Source: Isochrysis galbana (lineage: Eukaryota > Haptophyta > Isochrysidales > Isochrysidaceae). From it: DNA of 64,000 nucleotides. The stretch spans positions 9,931,072 to 9,995,071 of the forward strand of contig CM030931.1 of NCBI GenBank assembly GCA_018136815.1, read 5' to 3'. The notes below the pieces were generated by a model. That model was given only the letters and a program-made list of their open reading frames with translations, was not told the origin of the DNA and searched no databases. Position numbers and translations under genes: made by a program. Shown piece after piece: positions 20,465 through 31,400 of the stretch (its first letter is position 1; each line of letters begins with the position of its first letter).

Positions 20465-21975
20465 CCTTCCTCGCTCTCGTCTCTCCCTCTCTCGTCTCTC
20501 CGAGCTCGTCTCTCCCTCTCTCGTCTCTCCCCCTCTCGTCTCTCCCCCTCTCGTCTCTCCCTCTCTCGTCTCTCCCTCTCTCGTCTCTCCCCCTCTCGTC
20601 TCTCCCTCTCTCGTCTCTCCCCCTCTCGTCTCTCCCCCTCTCGTCTCTCCCTCTCTCGTCTCTCCCTCTCTCGTCTCTCCCTCTCTCGTCTCTCCCTCTC
20701 TCGTCTCTCCCTCTCTCGTCTCTCCCCCTCTCGTCTCTCCCTCTCTCGTCTCTCCCTCTCTCGTCTCTCCCCTCTCGTCTCTCCCTCTCTCGTCTCTCCC
20801 TCTCTCGTCTCTCCCTCTCTCGTCTCTCCCTCTCTCGTCTCTCCCTCTCTCGTCTCTCCCTCTCTCGTCTCTCCCTCTCTCGTCTCTCCCCCTCTCGTCT
20901 CTCCCTCTCTCGTCTCTCCCTCTCTCGTCTCTCCCTCTCTCGTCTCTCCCTCTCTCGTCTCTCCCTCTCTCGTCTCTCCCTCTCTCGTCTCTCCCTCTCT
21001 CGTCTCTCCCTCTCTCGTCTCTCCCTCTCTCGTCTCTCCGAGCTCGTCTCTCCCTCTCTCGTCTCTCCCTCTCTTTCTCTTCTTCTCGTCTCTCCCTCTC
21101 TCGTCTCTCCCTCTCTCGTCTCTCCCTCTCTCGTCTCTCCCTCTCCCTCTCTCGTCTCTCCCCCTCTCGTCTCTCCCTCTCTCGTCTCTCCCTCTCCCTC
21201 TCTCGTCTCTCCCCCTCTCGTCTCTCCCTCTCTCGTCTCTCCCTCTCTCGTCTCTCCCTCCCTCTCTCGTCTCCCTCTCTCGTCTCTCCCTCTCTCGTCT
21301 CTCCCTCTCTCGTCTCTCCCTCTCTCGTCTCTCCCTCTCTCGTCTCTCCCTCTCTCGTCTCTCCCTCTCTCGTCTCTCCCTCTCTCGTCTCTCCTTCTCT
21401 CGTCTCTCCCTCTCTCGTCTCCCTCTCTCGTCTCTCCCTCTCTCGTCTCTCCCTCTCTCGTCTCTCCCTCTCTCGTCTCTCCCTCTCTCGTCTCTCCGAG
21501 CTCGTCTCTCCCTCTCTCGTCTCTCCCCCTCTCGTCTCTCCCCCTCTCGTCTCTCCCTCTCTCGTCTCTCCCTCTCTCGTCTCTCCCTCTCTCGTCTCTC
21601 CCTCTCTCGTCTCTCCCCCTCTCGTCTCTCCCTCTCTCGTCTCTCCCTCTCTCGTCTCTCCCTCTCTCGTCTCTCTCCCTCTCTCGTCTCTCCCTCTCTC
21701 GTCTCTCCCTCTCTCGTCTCTCCCTCTCTCGTCTCTCCCCTCTCGTCTCTCCCCCTCTCGTCTCTCCCTCTCTCGTCTCTCCCTCTCTCGTCTCTCCCTA
21801 GCTCGTCTCTCCCTCTCTCGTCTCTCCCTCTCTCGTCTCTCCTCCCTCTCTCGTCTCTCCCTCTCTCGTCTCTCCCTCTCTCGTCTCTCCCTCTCTCGTC
21901 TCTCCCTCTCTCGTCTCTCCCTCTCTCGTCTCTCCCTCTCTCGTCTCTCCGAGCTCGTCCTCGTCTTTCCGAGTC
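20465..21975 (+). repeat. 15-bp pyrimidine minisatellite, about 100 units
   Basis: Tandem unit CTCTCGTCTCTCCCT with occasional 14- or 16-base variants and C-for-T swaps. The interruption CGAGCTCG appears near 20501, 21039, 21497 and 21950. The order of variant units after 20501 repeats after 21497, showing higher-order duplication of about 1 kb. The long frames it creates (repeating Ser-Leu-Val-Ser-Pro) are artefacts of a unit length divisible by three. Confidence 0.95.
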
Positions 21976-22084
21976 CTAGTCTCCGAGTCAGGTTTTACAA
22001 TATATAATCATCCTTGAAGAGGGAAGAGAGCGAAGGAGAGGGAAGAGAGGGAAGAGCGAGGGGAGAGAAGCAAAGAGAGGACCA

Positions 22085-22760
22085 AGCGAGGAGATTGAAG
22101 AGAGGGGGAGAGACGAGAGAGGGAGAGACGAGAGAGGGAGAGACGAGAGAGGGAGAGACGAGAGGGGGAGAGACGAGAGAGGGAGAGACGAGAGAGGGAG
22201 AGACGAGAGAGGGAGAGACGAGAGAGGGAGAGACGAGAGAGGGAGAGACGAGAGAGGGAGAGACGAGAGAGGGAGAGACGAGAGAGGGAGAGACGAGAGG
22301 GGGAGAGACGAGAGAGGGAGAGACGAGAGAGGGAGAGACGAGAGAGGGAGAGACGAGAGAGGGAGAGAGACGAGAGAGGGAGAGACGAGAGAGGGAGAGA
22401 CGAGAGAGGGAGAGACGAGAGGGGGAGAGACGAGAGAGGGAGAGACGAGAGGGGGAGAGACGAGAGGGGGAGAGACGAGAGAGGGAGACGAGAGAGGGAG
22501 AGACGAGAGAGGGAGAGACGAGAGAGGGAGAGACGAGAGAGGGAGAGACGAGAGAGGGAGAGACGAGAGAGGGAGAGACGAGAGAGGGAGAGACGAGAGA
22601 GGGAGAGACGAGAGAGGGAGAGACGAGAGAGGGAGAGACGAGAGAGGGAGAGACGAGAGAGGGAGAGACGAGAGAGGGAGAGACGAGAGAGGGAGAGACG
22701 AGAGAGGGGGAGACGAGAGAGGGAGAGACGAGAGAGGGAGAGACGAGAGGGGGAGAGAGA
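22085..22760 (-). repeat. Same minisatellite, inverted, about 45 units
   Basis: Reverse complement of the preceding array: plus-strand unit AGGGAGAGACGAGAG. The two arms are separated by about 110 bases (21976-22084) that include a short AT-rich segment (TTTTACAATATATAATC). Together they form a large imperfect palindrome with a strand switch from pyrimidine to purine. Confidence 0.95.
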
Positions 22761-23069
22761 GGGGGGAAGAAGACCGAGAGGCGCAGCCGCGGGCGGCACC
22801 AGGCCGCTCCCCCTCCCAAGCCAGTCAGTGTAAAGTATCCCCTCCCCGTCGCAGGCGAAAGGGTCCAAAAAAAACCCGGAAGACTCTCTGACTACCCTAC
22901 TGCTCTAGCTTGGGGGGGGAGGGGGGCATCGCACTCACGGTGCAGACTCACGCCATCGCCTCTTCCCCAAACTCCCTCTACATTGCCCCCTTCACTTCAT
23001 CCTGAAACCGCTTCACTTCAATGCGGGGGGTAGAGGGGGCTAGGGGCTAGGGCAGCCCTGTTGTCAATC

Positions 23070-23316
23070 TGAGAAGCGCAAGGCTTCATGCAAGGCTTCA
23101 TGTGTGTCGTGAACACAAGGCCTAGCTATGGCTAAGTGGTGTGCAAAACATTTGTTCTTGTTGGGGTTTTGTTTTTGTGTCGGTTACGTGATCGGCGGTT
23201 GAGTCGGTTACGGCGGTTGAGTCGTTTGAACGTGGTTGAGTCGTTTGAACGGACAACGGACCGTGCAAGGGTAGAGACCCCTAAGAGACAAGTAACAAGA
23301 CAGCTTTCGCCACTCA
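23070..23316 (+). repeat. 5' LTR of copia element
   Basis: 247 bp, TGAGAAGCG...CCACTCA, apparently identical to 27665-27911. Tandem GGTTGAGTCG motifs lie in its middle. Confidence 0.92.
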
Positions 23317-24624
23317 TCTGGTACCCCCGCCGAGAGACAAAGAGACATGGACAAGAACAATGACAAGATCTTCTTCTACAACAAGGATGGTGCTGAATGG
23401 AGAGCATTCAGGCCCAAGTTGCTCGCGATGGCCGGCAAGAACGGTTGCCGACGTGCGATGCTCAAGAACAAGACGGAAAGCGTCGATGACGCCAACAAGG
23501 ACAAGGAAGCCACCCAGGTGGAACTGAACAAGGCATATGACCTCCTCATCATGTGCATCAAGGATGACAAGCTTGTGGCCACCTTGGATGTGCTCTACAC
23601 GGATGAGGAGGAAGAGAAGTACGACGGCCACCGTGCGTTCAAACACATCGACGAGTTGCACGTGGCGGTCAACACCGAAGACAAGGCTGAAGACAAGAAG
23701 ATGGAGTATGACACACTCAAGATGACCAACCTCCAGGAGTTCCCCTCAAGGGAGGAGGTCACCAACCGCTTTGACAACATGTTTGGCATCTTCCAAGGAC
23801 TCAAGGGCACCGCGCGAGAAGTCTCCGTGGCCGAGTTGTGCCTCGACATGAAGGCGAGCTTCATTGGATGTGGAGAAGGAGTCCTTCGTGAAGTGGACAA
23901 GGCATGGGGGGCACCGCGCGAGAAGTCTCCGTGGCCGAGTTGTGCCTCGACATGAAGGCGAGCTTCATTGGATGTGGAGAAGGAGTCCTTCGTGAAGTGG
24001 ACAAGGCATGGGGCTCCTTGGAAGTTGAGCACCGCAAGAGGCCTGATATGGTGCACAAGAACCTTGTGGAGGCTGCGGCCATCGCCCATAAGCATGAGGC
24101 GGTGCGCTCCACGGTGCGTCCGGGCCAACGTGCAATGCAAGCGACCAAAACCGAGGACGACACGGATGCCATCAAGAAGGCCTATGAGGCGGGCTTCAAG
24201 GCTGGCCAAGGTGGGCGTGGAGGTGGTAGGAGCAACAACAACAAGGACAAGAAGCCTTGCTCCCACTGCGACCGCATGCACACGGGCATCTGCTGGTCCA
24301 ACCCCGACACCGCGCACTTGATCGATTGGGACAAGGTGCCGGAGGGCCTCCAAGCCAAGATCAAGGCTAACCTCTATGATGCCAAGATGAAGAAGGAAAA
24401 CAAGCAAAGTGGTGGACGCCTCACCTTCACCTGCAACAAGATATGCGCCACCACGACCAAGAACACCGAGAATGATTCGCTGCGCATCCTCATCGACTCG
24501 GGGCTTGGTGCAATCCGGCCGCAATTGGTGGCTCAAGTTGTCCATGTGGCTTGAGGCATTTGGCTTCATCGTGGCGTTCAGCGAGCCATGCCTTTACGTG
24601 CTCCGTGATGAGGATTCCTTCATG

Positions 24625-26556
24625 TGTCGGATCCAGAGTATTTCCACAATACTCTAGACGGATCCGATGGCTTGTGTAGGATGGGCATTGTTTCTTGAGG
24701 GGTGATCGCCGTTTACTTCGAGACTCTTCGTTGTGGCTTCGTTTCGGTTGGCTGCATTCTTCTCCGGACTCGTTTCTTTGATTGTGGCGACTGTTTACGT
24801 GAGTTTTCGGAGTGTCCCTTTGTTGACTGGGCGGTTTTTGTGAGTGATGTGTGATCGTGGCTTGTGTCGCCATGTAGCGCGCGCGCTCCCTCTCTCATTC
24901 TCAAGACTGTGCTCTATGCCCCTTGAGACTTGCCCCACGAACAAGCACTCGCTTGTTTCGACAGTTTGAAGACAACCCCCACTCACTTGCACGCCCTCGC
25001 CGCGCCTCGCCGCCCATTGCGCCGCGCACAAGCCCATTCATGTGCATTGCGCGCATGCCCGGCTGCACACCACTCGCTGCCCGACACCACCGGCTTGATG
25101 GGGTGAGCTTGGCTTGTCTCTTTGGCGCCGAGCGCGGTCAACCTGCCTTCCCTCGCCATTCCCCCACCCCTCGCCACGCCTCCGCCTCTCCAAGCCTCCG
25201 CTTTCCACCCTACTCACCATTCTTCCCATCTTCTTCATCTTCTCGCCCGCCCGTTGCCTTTCCCATATGTTGCTCCCTTCTCTCTTGGTGCTTGTTGGCT
25301 GAGCTCTTGCTAGCCTCAAGTTTTTAGGCTTTCTTTCTCTTGACTTCTTCCTCCTTGTCGTCCTCATTCTCATCAATCGGTTCGACGAAGATGGTTGTAG
25401 ACAAGATGGCTTGATGTGTTGTTTGGTTCTGTGTTCCCGATCCCGACGTGCAGCCGCTTACGTGTCCGTCCGTTCGCGTTGAGTGGGCTGTTGGGTCTCC
25501 CTTGCTTTCTGCCTTGTCCTTGAGCTTTCTCTCGAGCTTTCTCTCGATCTTGCTCTCGATCGCGCGTTCATTTCAGCGGCCTTCAGCCTCGGTCCCTCGG
25601 TCAATCCTCCTCCCTCGGTTGCGTCATGTTTTGAGCCGTGTTTCTGTTCTTGTTCGTTCTCGATTTGGCTACGGCCACCCTTCATTCTCAGTCCGGCTAT
25701 ACGCCACCCCGTTCGGCTATTTGCCTCCAGGTTCCAGGTTCTTGATTCTCGATGATTCTTGTTTCATTCGGCTCTAAATATGATGTATTCGAGGTACTAG
25801 GTTGATCGGGGGTCGACGTTTGTTGGTTTCTGTCGATGTTCTCGAGTTCCGTTTCAAGTTCAAGTTCAAAGATTTGAGAGAAGACTCGGTTCTTGGTTGA
25901 TTCTTGGGATTCCTTGACTCCCTTGTCACGTTGTTTGTTCGGATTGTGAGCTACCGTGCGTTCGGAGTGTGTTCGTGTGCCCGTAACGTTCTCATTAGGG
26001 ATGTGCGCCCCGAGTGAGACTTGTCTTCAAACCAACAATGTGTTCTTCGTGTTGGTTTAACCCACTGAGTGCGCACACTCTTTGGGGTGAAAGGCAAGAG
26101 GGCCTCGTTCACTTGTGTTTGTTTGTGCATGTCAGACTTGCGTGTGCCTCATGGGGACGCCTGTGAGTGTGCTGTACAAGTTTGACTCGCGCGGACGCTC
26201 GACATTTAGTCGGGGGGTGTCGGATCCAGAGTATTTCCACAATACTCTAGACGGATCCGATGGCTTGTGTAGGATGGGCATTGTTTCTTGAGGGGTGATC
26301 GCCGTTTACTTCGAGACTCTTCGTTGTGGCTTCGTTTCGGTTGGCTGCATTCTTCTCCGGACTCGTTTCTTTGATTGTGGCGACTGTTTACGTGAGTTTT
26401 CGGAGTGTCCCTTTGTTGACTGGGCGGTTTTTGTGAGTGATGTGTGATCGTGGCTTGTGTCGCCATGTAGCGCGCGCGCTCCCTCTCTCATTCTCAAGAC
26501 TGTGCTCTATGCCCCTTGAGACTTGCCCCACGAACAAGCACTCGCTTGTTTCGACA
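24625..26556 (+). mobile_element. Nested non-autonomous LTR element
   Basis: A 1932-bp element inserted inside the copia element. Its 339-bp LTRs (24625-24963 and 26218-26556) begin TGTCGG and end CGACA and look identical. The target duplication is TCATG (24620-24624 and 26557-26561). A G-rich tract sits just before the 3' LTR. The 1254-bp interior has no recognisable retroelement proteins, so by structure it is of the TRIM/LARD kind, dependent on another element. It must be younger than its host copy. The orientation is taken from the position of the G-rich tract. Confidence 0.9.
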
Positions 26557-27664
26557 TCATGGTCATGGCCACGTACGTGGACGACATGCCGTGGGGCTCC
26601 AATGACATGAAGCTCGTGCGCAAGGTGTTTGAGGCCATGGAGAAGGATGGCTTCAAGCTCACTTGGCATGAAGGTCTCGATGAAGTACTTGGAGCCCAAC
26701 TCAAGGAAGTGAGTGATGGAATCATTCTTCACCAAGGAGACTACATCAACAAGATGGTGGGCGCGCACCTCGAAGAGATGACCAAGTACGAGGACACGTT
26801 GCGCAACACCGTCGACACGCCATGCAACTCGTACCTCGGCAAGGACGTCATCGAGGCGCAAGACGAGAAAGAGCGGATCAAGGCGGAGCTCGATCCCAAG
26901 TTTGGCACCAAGTACCGCGGCCTTGTCGGTAGTCTCCTCTACGCCGCCGTGGTGAGCAACCCCGACATCTCGTACACGGTGGGCCAACTTTGCCGCGCGA
27001 TGTCGTTCCCCACCGTGAACCTTTGGCACGCCGCGCTGCATTGCCTTCTCTACCTCAAGAACCGTGGCACCATGGGTGGGCCTCAAGTACTACAAGAACA
27101 ATGGCGATAGCCCCATCATCGGCCTCTTTCGTCAAGGTGAAGGCATGGTGCGCGGCATGGTCGACGCATCGTGGGATGTCGTACGTTCGACGAGCGGCTG
27201 GCTCATCTTCATCAATGGTAGCCTCGTCGATTGGGGCAGCAAGCGCCAAAACAGCATCTCCTTGTCGGCCAACGAAGCGGAAACGATGGCGGCCTCCCTT
27301 GCTTCGCAACGTATCGAGAACTTCCGTAACACACTCGCGGATCTCGGTTGGAAGCAAGCGGAGCCAAGTCCGCTCTTGTCCGACAGCAAGGGTGCAAAGG
27401 CACTCGCGGACAATCCCATCATGAAGGGTTTGGCCCGTCACATCCATCGTCGTGAGCTCTACGTGCGTGAGCTCACGCAGAAGAATGTGTTACGTGTCTA
27501 CCACGTGCAGACCGAGCTCAATGTGGCCGACATGATGACGAAGCCCTTAGCTGCGAACAAGTTCACCAAGTTCCGTGGGCTGATCATGGTTCGCATTTGA
27601 GATCTTGCTGCCTTGCGAATCCCTCATTTGTTGCCCTTCTCCAGGGGATCAAGTCAAGGGGGGG

Positions 27665-27911
27665 TGAGAAGCGCAAGGCTTCATGCAAGGCTTCATGTGT
27701 GTCGTGAACACAAGGCCTAGCTATGGCTAAGTGGTGTGCAAAACATTTGTTCTTGTTGGGGTTTTGTTTTTGTGTCGGTTACGTGATCGGCGGTTGAGTC
27801 GGTTACGGCGGTTGAGTCGTTTGAACGTGGTTGAGTCGTTTGAACGGACAACGGACCGTGCAAGGGTAGAGACCCCTAAGAGACAAGTAACAAGACAGCT
27901 TTCGCCACTCA
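27665..27911 (+). repeat. 3' LTR of copia element
   Basis: Matches 23070-23316 throughout as far as I can read. It is followed by CAATC, the right copy of the target duplication. Confidence 0.92.
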
Positions 27912-28454
27912 CAATCACACTCACAATCACAGGTGTCACCCCGTCGCCCTGCCTCCTCCTGCTCCTCCTCCTCCTCCTCTTGAGCCTCTCTCTCTGCCTC
28001 AGCCTCTAACTCAGCAAGTCCACCTCCCCATGGGGCATGGGGCTTCGCCAATAGTAAGGAGTTGAGTACAACCCCACAAAAACGCGACCGCGAATTTTAT
28101 TTGAGCGAATTTCATAGAACACTCCACACATCAACTTCTCGCTTCACACCGTGTTTTCACCGCCCTCTCCCCCGCATCCTTTTCCCACCTCCTAATGTTT
28201 ACGTCTGTTTTCGCTTAAGTGCTGCCTGTCTTCTTACTTCCCTCTCTCCTCTCTCCTACGTCCTCCCCCCTCTCTTCTCGCTCTCTTCTTCTCTTAGATC
28301 CCGCGTCAAAATAAGAAGAACCCCCCGGCCCCGCTTCCCCCCTCTCCCTCTCTCTTCTTCTCTCTTCTTCTCCCGGCTATGGTATCCCTTTCTACTTTGC
28401 ACCCCAGCGCCGCTCGCCCCCTCCCCCCCTCTCTCCCTCGCCCCGCGCAACCTC

Positions 28455-31400
28455 ATGACCTCGCAGCCCAACGATGGCGTCGCCATCGAGATTAGTGCCT
28501 CGCCCACCGCATCCTCATCCTCACTCGCAGATACCTCTCGCTCCCGCCGGGCGAGCCGCCTCGCTGCATCTATCCTCGCCTCACCCGAGGAGCATGACCA
28601 GCTCACAAGCAAAGCGGAAGCAGACCTCAGGTCACACGGCATCGCAGAGCTCGCTGAGAGTGACTCGCTCCGGATGGAGGAGGAGGACATTGTCACGGGC
28701 CACATCATTAAGGCAAGGGAGCGCCCGCCGCCCGATGTATCGCTGTCGCGCAGGCCCTCTCCTATGGTGATGGGTGTCGCGCTCACGGTGCCGCTCCATG
28801 CACAACATTCCAGTGCCCGACTCTCTGCGTCAGCCAGCGCACCGGCGAGCGATCAGCCAGGCGCCTCGCGCGCTGAAAGCAGCATAGTGGGCCACATGCC
28901 TGCCGTTGGGGGATTCGAGGCGGATGCGTCAGACATTCACGGTGTAGATGATGGAGCCGACAGTGGTGACAGCAGCAGCACCGGGGGTTCGCCGTTTGCA
29001 AGCCCTTGCAGTTCGCCTCGGGTGGTAGAAGCGATGGGCGCGCGCGCCCAAGCCGACATCTCAGCCGCTGTCAGGGAAGACTCGCATGCGCGTGTCGAAA
29101 AACCACGGACGGAGTCGTTGCAAGAGATCGGTCGGTGCAATCTCCTCAAGGGTGCTGTTGACGATCGTGGCTTGGAAGATCCTACCCCAGCGCGTCACTC
29201 AAGCGGAGCCAGCCGCCAGGGCAATGACAGGGAGGCGACCGTGCAGCCACACACGTCCCGCCCATCCTTCTTGAACTTGTCGGGGCTCTCTTCAGGCGCC
29301 GGCAGGCACGGTGGAGCGTCAGATAGCGTGGCAACCACAACGTACGAGCACCTACAATTTGAGACGGCCATGTCAAGGGCAGTGGCATTGGCAAACCGCC
29401 GGCTGTCTTTCTTTGAGCGGCTTGAGCGTATCCGGCGAGGACAATCGACGACGATGAGATCATCAACGACAGGGCGTTCAACCTCGCCAAACAGTACGGA
29501 CAGGAGATCTGCTCAGGATCACTCAGTTACCGCCCATCTGGAGGAGCCGTCGTTGAGCGGAGAGGTCAATACCAAGGTCATTGGCGTCAAGTTCGACCTA
29601 CCGAAACGTCAGTTGACCGGAGCGCGTATCCCAAACGGGCAGGTGTTGCAACATTCCGGCACTGTGCGTGCCAAACAACAGCAAGCGGCCGCCGATGCGA
29701 AGCTGGGCCAGTTCGAGCGCGAATCCTCCCGCTACGAGTCGTTCCAATTCGAAGACGAGGAGTCCAAGCTGCATCTCGAATTCCGAGCTAGCGCCACTGA
29801 GTACGACCGGCTCTTGCTGCTCGTGATTTCGGTGCTCCTAATCATTTTGATCGGTATCTTGCTAGGCTGCATCTCGGCAACGATAACATTGACTGAGGCG
29901 CGCATCTGGAGCCTCAAGATTCGCGCCATCGACGCTGCGATGTGGCCATGTGAAAAATCTCTCGATGGGTGTCAGGAGAACGAGCAGCCGCAGGTGGGCG
30001 CTGCTTTTGCTACATTCCTCGGTATGAACCTCTTCCTGATATTTGGGGCAACTGTGCTCACGCACTTCGCGCCGCGCGCGGCACTCTCTGGCCTGCCCCC
30101 TCTGAAGGCATACCTCAACGGCACACGCGTGCCCGGGCTGCTGCATCCACGCACACTCGTGTCGAAGGTGATTGGCACCACCTTAGTTGTGGCCACAGGG
30201 CTCCCTCTTGGGCGTGAGGGGCCAATGGTCCACGTGGGTGCATGTGTTGCCGCTGGGCTTTCACGGCTCCGCCTGGGCCCGATGCCACGCCTCCTGCTGG
30301 GCATACCCAGTAAACAGCGCGTGTGGGTCGGCATGGGAGCCGCCGCGGGTATCGCAGCGGCGTTCAATGCACCCCTGGGTGGCATCCTGTACTCCTTCGA
30401 GGAGGTGTGCTCGCACTGGTCCGCGAAACTGACCTGGCGCTCATTTTTCTGTGTGACAATTGCGGCATACGTCTTCAACCTCATCCTCCGACTGTACGAC
30501 AACTCCACCGATGTACTGGCATCGGGCGACGAGGGCGACATCGCCCTCGTCACCGATACACTGCTTACGGAGAGCTTCGTCATCGGGTTGAATTTTGAGG
30601 AAAGCCACACGTACGGTTACGCCGACTTTGGCTGGTTCACGATAATCGGTATCTTGGGAGGTCTACTCGGTGCTGCCTATACCACCCTGGTTGTATTCGG
30701 CACGCGCCTTCGCCGCCGCTTCCTTGGCCAGCGGCCGCGCGGCCGCATGATAGACGCGCTCTTCTGGTCCGCCATTGTGTTTTGCATATTCTTCTGGGCT
30801 CCCTTCCTCTTCCGGTGCAGACCTTGCCCTGATGGCACAGACTGCGGCCATGCGTATACTACAAACTACGTAGCCTCAACCTCTCATAATCTGTCGCACG
30901 TGGGTGCTGCCACGTCTGCCTCCCACCGGGCGCTTGAGGAAGTGGAAGAGTCTTTGTGGGTCTTTGGCGGGCCTACCGTCTCTCGGCGGCGCCGGTTGGC
31001 GGGGAGCGGCGGCGGGCTCGTCTTTGTGCAACATGGCTGCCATGCACACCAATATAATGAGTTGGCGACGTTGTTGCTCTCGCCGCAGGAGGGTCTCATC
31101 AAACACCTGCTGCAACGCGAATCGCACAAGGAGTATGTCTCAGTGGGCGCTGCTGCAGCTATGCTCGGCATTTACTTTTTGGTCTCGGTGCTTGTCTTCG
31201 GCATCTCGGTCCCTTCTGGGAATTTCGTGCCCGCGATGACGCTCGGTGCGGCGATGGGCCGCTTCATGGGCGACATACTGCCCGGTTTGGACGAGGCCGA
31301 CATCGGCCGCTTCGCCCTGATGGGAGCGGGCGCCGTCCTCTGCGGTGTCACCCGAATGACGATCACCCTCGTCGCTATCCTTGTCGAGGTGACTCACGAC

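Larger units (their letters stand above)
23070..27911 (+). mobile_element. Ty1/copia LTR retrotransposon, broken, recent
   Basis: A 4842-bp LTR element with 247-bp LTRs (23070-23316 and 27665-27911) that start TG and end CA, look identical by eye, and are flanked by a 5-bp target duplication CAATC (23065-23069 and 27912-27916). A purine tract precedes the 3' LTR. Parts recognisable in order on the plus strand are a Gag-like region with a CCHC-like knuckle, a trace of protease, the end of reverse transcriptase around the YVDD motif, and copia-type RNase H ending in ADMMTKPL. Integrase is not recognised. The coding part is broken in a few places, so this copy is non-autonomous. It also hosts the LTR element at 24625-26556. 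Identical LTRs imply a very recent insertion. Confidence 0.92.

Noticed and set aside
19744-23033. Frames of 685, 573, 339 and 286 codons of repeating Ser-Leu-Val-Ser-Pro or Gly-Glu-Thr-Arg
   Set aside because: Products of the 15-bp minisatellite, whose unit is divisible by three; composition and equal openness on both strands argue against coding.
23595-24569. 324-codon minus-strand frame
   Set aside because: Antisense shadow of the Gag-like region of the copia element.
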